Assembly (NCBI RefSeq): GCF_030272615.1
Contig: NC_081411.1
Coordinates: 216,892,154 to 216,956,153 of the forward strand
Source: Cryptomeria japonica
Lineage: Eukaryota; Streptophyta; Pinopsida; Cupressales; Cupressaceae
Direction of reading: 5' to 3'
Length of the DNA stretch: 64,000 nt
The position numbers and the translations under genes were made by a program. This document shows, piece after piece, positions 58,532 to 64,000 of this stretch; position 1 is the first letter of the stretch; each line of letters starts with the position of its first letter. The notes beneath the pieces were generated by a model. That model did not search any database and had not been told where the DNA came from. It saw only the letters and a program-made list of their open reading frames with translations.

Positions 58532-61500
58532 ATGGCACCCAAGATCCAAGATCCTATAGTTGTCAAGAATGTGGAGAAGCCCTCACTGAAATACACTTTG
58601 ACTCCTAAAGTCACCTCTGAAACGGATGATAAAACTGCCTTTTCACTCATCCCGGATCGAGTCTTGTTAGTCGAAGATGTTAGATTCTTCACCAAATGCT
58701 GTGTTGAATAACTCGGTCATGTTGAGATTAGTGACACATATGATGAGCTATGTACCGATGGCAAAATGGATAGCAAGTTCGAGCATATCAAAATCAAGGG
58801 ATTAACTGAAGCCCTAGCCTATCCCCGTGTGTTCAAACCCCAGTGGGTTAAGTTTGTTTTAAGCAGAGTTCATGATGATTTTATGTGGCTAGAAGAGCAA
58901 CCATTCAAAATCACTAAGGAAATCATTCATGTGATCACTGGATATCCTATCTATGATCATGCACGAGCACAGAAAATGATATCACAGAAGGAGTTAATCA
59001 GTTTAACTGGAGTAGAATCTGATTACTGAGGACTGAAACTGAATAATGTCACTGATGCAGAACTTAAATTTACAATTAGAGTAATTGGTTACTGTTTCTT
59101 CCAATCAGCAAGGGAAAACAGTGTACCCTATGCAGCAGTTGACTTAGCCTACAAAATAGTGAAAAAGGGAATGAAAGTAGATTTATGTGAAGTGTTATTG
59201 AAAAACTTGTTTGAGAACCTGAACACAATAAGGAAGTTGAAAAAGAACAACTCGGCAAATACACTGAAGTTTGGTTCACTTCTTGTATGCATGTTTTTCT
59301 ACTTTGAGAAGTTCTTGCCCTTAGTCGGTAAAGTAGTTTGGGAGCTACACCAACCTATCACCCATCAAATTAATGACTTTATCAAGAAATTGGGAGATAA
59401 TTTTAATGATATCATGGATGACTACTTCAGAAAATTTCAAGAAAAGATGCACAACAGGTACCAGATTCCACCACAGCTGGTAGAGAAATATAAGGATGAT
59501 ATACGTTTTGAGGTAGACACCGATTACCGCTATGTGAATGCTGTAGAACCTAGGACTCAATCTTTGCCACCAATGGGTTACGAGATTGACTATGATATCA
59601 CACAACAACAAATTGATGCATATCTTACACTGCCAAGGCATGCTACTGAACTAAGATATGGAACTTATGAAGAAGTTAAGGAAAAGGTGAAAATGAGCAT
59701 TGTAGTACCTATAGCTACAAGAAAGGCTACAAAGATGATAAAGGTTTTATCTAAGAAATTCGGAGAAGAATCCTCCTCTAGACCTGTCAAAGGCACTCTT
59801 GCCATTACCGAAGAGGAATCTGAAGCTCAAGAGGCAGCAATAACATTGAGTATCGAGTTGCCTAAGGGAAAATTTTTGAAAAGAAAGAAACTGGACACTA
59901 CAAAGGCCCTACCGACTCCACCAAAAAAGACACCCAACACTAGAGCATTAGCTACATCACCGAGTAAGAAACAAAAGAGTGTTACTATTCCTAAGGTAAC
60001 CAAAACCTACAAGAAATCTACTCGGAGACTCATTTTGGCAAAAGAGTCTAGTGATATAGAATCAGAAGATGCCAACAAATTCCAGATTGTAAAAAGCAAG
60101 AAGGTAAATATTCATAGTGTTGAAAACTTTTGTGCCAATCTTAAAGAATATGGTGGATTTGCAGGATTTAGATATGTCAAGTATGAGACTAGGAATAATG
60201 ATGAGAAGTGACAAATTGAAGAAACTGTCATTTGTACACTTCTAAAGTTTCGGCTAGCTCCATTAGAACTAGTAAAGTCACTTTTGAGTGAATTGTACTT
60301 ACATATTGATAACAGGTGGAAATATGCAATGGACTCAGAGAAACAAATTAGAGAAAGAAGTCTAGTCAATCTATTTCCTAATATGTCTGTAGCTGAAATA
60401 AAGGAGCATTTGACAACCTACAATTCTAAATTTCTTGTCAAACAGAGAGCCTTAAAATTGATGAATGGGCTATATATTGATGTAGAAAATGAGACAAAAG
60501 CCAAATGGCAAGAAATCTTCAAACTAAAAGATGTCGGTGAACAATCTCAGGTTGAAATTGTTGATGTCACCGAGCAAGATCCTGATGTCACCGAGCAAGG
60601 TCCTGATGCTACCAAGCAAGACCCGGCTTACACTATTCAAATTGATGAAGATGTCATGGATGCAGAAGCACCGGAGCAGGAAATGATAGAAGGCACTACC
60701 TATGCAAAACTTGTATCTAGTGAATCTGTGATAGTACAAGTTTAGCCTTATTCGCCGGTCAAGCCACCTGTCTCTACCAAAGCTCCTAAAGATACAACAC
60801 AAGGCACCGAAGGTCACAAGTCTGAAGCAACAGAAGGTACAACTAAAGATCAGACCTCTCAAGCACCGTCAAGCACTGAAAATGTTACAACTGAGACCCC
60901 CAGTACCGAGACACCCAAGGACACCACAATAGCTACAAGAACTGACCAAAGTGTTGCCTCTACCGAGCAACCTACCGAGGGTCAGCAAGCCTCACAAGCA
61001 ATTGTCTTGGTACAACCAACCAAAGGTAAAGAGAAGAAAGTGAAAAAGCATAGTTTTAAAGTTGATTTAACTAAACCGATAGTGTTGCCCAATGTGGATA
61101 TCTCAAAATTAAAGGGGCAAGAACTTATTGATTTCGGTGAACTATGCAAAGCAAAGGCCGAACAAGAAAAACAAATGGCCATTCAAAAGAAGAATAAAGT
61201 ACTACAGAAGGTGAAAACATTGCTAACAGAAATGTTACCATCAGCTACAGTGTCAACCAATGCAGCCATCCACATTCAACTGGATGAACTCCTTAATCAA
61301 ATAGAAACATCTGGAGTTGATGCATCTGAGTACTTGAGCAAGCTAAAAGATAAAGAGTTTACTGCAAAAATGATAGAAGAGGTACAAAAAGCTCTAGCTA
61401 TAGGAAAAGTCAAGCTTGTCAAATTCATTGCTGAGTTGTCCCCTCAACTCAAGCATATTTTTTATTTATTTCAGAAACTTTGTACAGTTTCCTTATGTAT

Positions 61501-61915
61501 TAAAGATCTCAAGAATAAAACTGATGCAATTGAGAAAGAGATCACTGATCTCTCAACTAAGTTGACCACAGAGCCAAATTCAGTTCATAATTGTTATACG
61601 GAGCTTCAACGGCTCATGGCTCAACAGTTAGAACTCAGAAATGAAGAGCATAAGATTAGGATGGATATAATGACCCTCCAAACATTATTCCTTCCTCATC
61701 TTTCATCAGTTCAAGAATAGATTAACCGAGCTACACACCTATCTACTACACAAGAGGGAAGCACTCTTGATGGCTTAATATCACTATTGGCTGATATTCA
61801 AGCACAAAATTCTTTAATGGAAAGTGTAAAGGATGCACTCTCAGTCGCACTCACCGATGCCCGGAAGAAGTATAAATATATTTTTGATCAGTTACCGCCC
61901 CGGGATGGAAATTAA
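58532..61915 (+). pseudogene. Large second ORF of the pol-less element, unknown function, five stops
   Basis: ATG at 58532 opens a frame of 1127 codons to TAA at 61913, interrupted by TAA 58709, TGA 59027, TGA 60209, TAG 60743 and TAG 61718, without any frameshift. Residues about 50-330 form a folded-looking block (FKPQWVKFVL, ITGYPIYDHA, a hydrophobic GSLLVCMFFYFEKFLPL near residue 250). Residues about 430-520 are basic and proline-rich with possible nuclear localisation signals (KKTP, SPSKKQK). Residues about 677-698 hold a TEQ-DPD repeat, followed by a threonine-rich linker (about 740-830). The end (about 830-1120) is mostly coiled coil. I know no named family with certainty; the N-terminal block may be a plant mobile or transposon-protein domain. 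It occupies the place of pol and lies 522 bases after gag. A distant relative is at 3545-7290. Confidence 0.75.
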
Positions 61916-62250
61916 GTTTTTAATGTTTGTCAAAAAAGGGGAGTAATACTACATAAGGGGAGTAATATACTATATTTAGGGAGTGATACAGTTTTGATAA
62001 TACAGTTTTGAGTATTGTATACAAGGGGAATATACCAAGCAAAGTATATAGAGTATGCAGAGCAAGCAGAGAGCACACAAGCACAAAACCGAGCATGCAA
62101 AATTAGAGTTATGTACAGTATAATGATAAGGGGAGTATATCTTATTATACTATTTCATTGACTATTGTATATATTGTCATTTTGCAAAGTATATAGATTT
62201 TTGAGTTATGCCTTTGAAAGTAGTTTTTGTCAAACATCTCAACTAATGTC

Positions 62251-62262
62251 AAAAGGGGAGAT
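62251..62262 (+). other. Polypurine tract of the pol-less element
   Basis: AAAAGGGGAGAT abuts the 3' LTR. Near-copies lie upstream at 61931, 61955, 61978, 62023 and 62126. Confidence 0.9.
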
Positions 62263-63423
62263 TGTTACTACTTATCAAGTTGCCATTAGTTTTATATTCA
62301 AAGTCATACTATACATTCTAGTTGGTTAGTACTACCGAATCATACAGTCGGTATACACACAGAGAAGTCGGTATGCACAGTCTAGTCAGTTACAAAAGAA
62401 AGCAGTTACATAACATAGTATACACCGAGCTATCTACCGAGTATCTTTTTGAGACTACCGAGCAGTAAAGATGACACACCGAGTTGATATTCACTGAGTG
62501 AAACGTGTTACCAGATACATTGAACCTAGACATGCATATGAAAACGTGTTACAAGATTGAGGCACATCTAACCGTTATTGCATTGGAAATTGCACCAAAA
62601 GATTGTGTATGATTACAAGGACAATCTAACCAATGAAATATTTTGTTTAGTTATTCATTCGATAAATCTTGTTTGTAAGATCGAAGCAATGAATTGGATC
62701 ATCATTTTAAGAGATCTATTTATATAGCATGAGTTAAGAGCAAGGTGTGTGCATGTATGAATGTAGGAAGACTGTTACAGAGACACAGAGGTCACCGAGA
62801 AGGTTTTCAGAGAACAGTCGAAGAACAGAGTAAACAGAAGGGTTTACCGAGTTACTATATGGGTTACCGAGGTATGCTATAAGCAAGGTAATCTTATTCA
62901 GAGCACATAGAATCTGCTATAACATTTCAGATGTAAAGTTGCAGATATTTGTAATGATTTTATTGTAATATTGTGAAGTTGAAAGAGAAACCTTTAATAG
63001 GGTAAAAGACTCTAACCAAGTCTATAAATTGTAAAGCCTCTAACCAGGTGCAGCATTCAGAATAAATGTTGTAAAATCCTTTAGCAAGGTAGGTCTAACA
63101 GATCTTGATACTCCTAACAGAGTAAGCTATCAAAAATAGATAAATGTAGCTCTAACCGAGCATTCTTTATTATTGCAGTAGTGAAGTTGTGGGTGCCATC
63201 CCCATCGTAGTTTTTCTCTCTAACCAAGAGTTTCTGCGTAACCAAAATATATGTGTTATGGAGTGAATCATGTATGATTGTTACCTATTTGTTTTAACTT
63301 TATTTTATGTTACTGCACTATTCGGTTTATGCATAACAGTAAAGTTATTATTCAAGAAAAGTTTTGAAGTACTAATTCACCCCTCTCCTCTCAGTACATT
63401 AGCTTTCCATATTGGGCCTAACA
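62263..63423 (+). repeat. 3' LTR of the pol-less element
   Basis: Same length as the 5' LTR within two bases. Most differences are transitions, several of them in CG pairs. Confidence 0.95.
63369..63397 (+). promoter_or_regulatory. LTR-end stem-loop, pol-less element 3' LTR
   Basis: GTACTAA (63369-63375) faces TCAGTAC (63391-63397), with one mismatch at the position that is G in the 5' LTR. The same G-to-A change is seen in the 24-kb element's 5' LTR. Confidence 0.55.
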
Positions 63424-64000
63424 TAAACGTTATCCCACTTCTGGGATGAACCATATATATAAGTCTTGAAGCGTAAAAATAATTATTTTTTTTTAAATGA
63501 AGGTTCTTCATGTCTAAAGGTACAAGGTTTGTCATGTGTAAATAGGTTCCAAATTTGAAGGGGTGTTCAATTAGAGATTATTTTATTTTTAAATCTTTTA
63601 TGCCAAAATATACTCAGGAAATTTCCTTGACCAAAGGTATGTTTGAATAAAGGACCCTTGATCAAAGGTCCCTTACATAATTGTCTTTAAGTGAACCTTC
63701 AATTTCTACATACTTGGTTCTTGATTAAAATGTTTATTTTGAATCAAGGTTTAGGCAATTAAATGAGGTCACTACAAACCAAAATTTTGTATGAGGTGCC
63801 ACAAGGGTAGTAGGTGATAATAGGTCTTCTAGCCCATGCCTCACATAACAAAAGGTCATGACATTTTTTAAGAGTATGAGCCTTAAAAAAATAGAATTTT
63901 TAGCTTTTTTAATACAATTTTCTTAGACCTAAAAGTATTTGTCAAAAAGACCATAATTTTTAAACAAACTAAAATTTAAAAGATGTAGATACAATTAATT
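63424..64000. other. Intergenic, no feature seen
   Basis: AT-rich flanking DNA with several T and A runs. No open frame or repeat that I can support. Confidence 0.5.

Larger units (their letters stand above)
55436..63423 (+). mobile_element. Two-ORF LTR retroelement lacking pol (non-autonomous)
   Basis: LTRs of 1159 bp (55436-56594) and 1161 bp (62263-63423) start TGTTAC and end CTAACA. The flanks TAAAT (55431-55435) and TAAAC (63424-63428) match at four of five bases. Primer site and purine tract are of copia type. The 5.67-kb interior holds a gag-like ORF (56657-58009) and a second ORF (58532-61915), with no protease, integrase, reverse transcriptase or RNase H motif in any frame. Seven differences in the first 165 LTR bases indicate moderate age. 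The ORFs would otherwise be full length, interrupted only by point-mutation stops, so the family evidently spread with both proteins intact while borrowing enzymes from an autonomous partner. Which partner is unknown; the shared primer and LTR stem-loop point to a copia family. Confidence 0.9.

Overview
This window looks like repeat-dominated nuclear DNA of a seed plant with a large genome. It is AT-rich, about 80 per cent of the recognisable coding sequence is retrotransposon-derived, and the elements are old, nested and full of stop codons. I lean towards a gymnosperm because of the mixture of plant Ty1/copia elements, plant-type L1 LINEs with an RNase H domain and long low-gene intervals, but nothing here proves the species. 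I see no bacterial, organellar, rRNA, tRNA or CRISPR sequence.

Layout. 1-2289: no gene recognised. 2290-3475: a degenerate array of short, partly palindromic CCGRAA/TCCC modules. 3545-7290: a decayed large ORF of a kind also found at 58.5-61.9 kb. 7.3-15.3 kb: AT-rich non-coding DNA with simple repeats. 15379-16545 (minus): the first five exons of a subtilisin-like protease of the plant SBT5 type, the only host protein gene I can recognise. 17.5-20.6 kb: a LINE 3' fragment, a tandem duplication, and a short LINE that carries only ORF1, inserted with a perfect 18-bp target duplication. 20.7-22.75 kb: a cluster of small tandem duplications. 24012-31439: a complete but inactive Ty1/copia element with a perfect 5-bp target duplication. 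31.4-36.0 kb: AT-rich, empty. 36048-36841: a compact retroposon with an intact 148-codon ORF and a perfect 17-bp target duplication. 36859-about 55240: an L1-type LINE broken by a 2.56-kb solo LTR and by a minus-strand Ty1/copia element, the latter itself carrying a 767-bp solo LTR. 55436-63423: an LTR element with copia-type priming signals, a gag-like ORF with five zinc knuckles and a second ORF of 1127 codons, but no protease, integrase, reverse transcriptase or RNase H.

How the parts relate. All three full LTR elements use an initiator-methionine tRNA primer site (TGGTATCAGAGC) and a purine tract ending GAGAT just before the 3' LTR. The two copia elements encode the usual gag-protease-integrase-reverse transcriptase-RNase H polyprotein, whereas the 55-63 kb element has signals for priming but lacks the enzymes and so would need them supplied in trans. 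Four LTR families share a stem-loop near the LTR 3' end whose stem changes in a compensated way between families. Nearly every in-frame stop can be explained by a C-to-T change at CAG, CAA or CGA, the pattern expected of methylated, silenced elements.

The best candidates for something not commonly described are the pol-less two-ORF LTR element and its distant relative at 3.5-7.3 kb, the covarying LTR stem-loop, and two LINE-like retroposons that carry a single ORF each.
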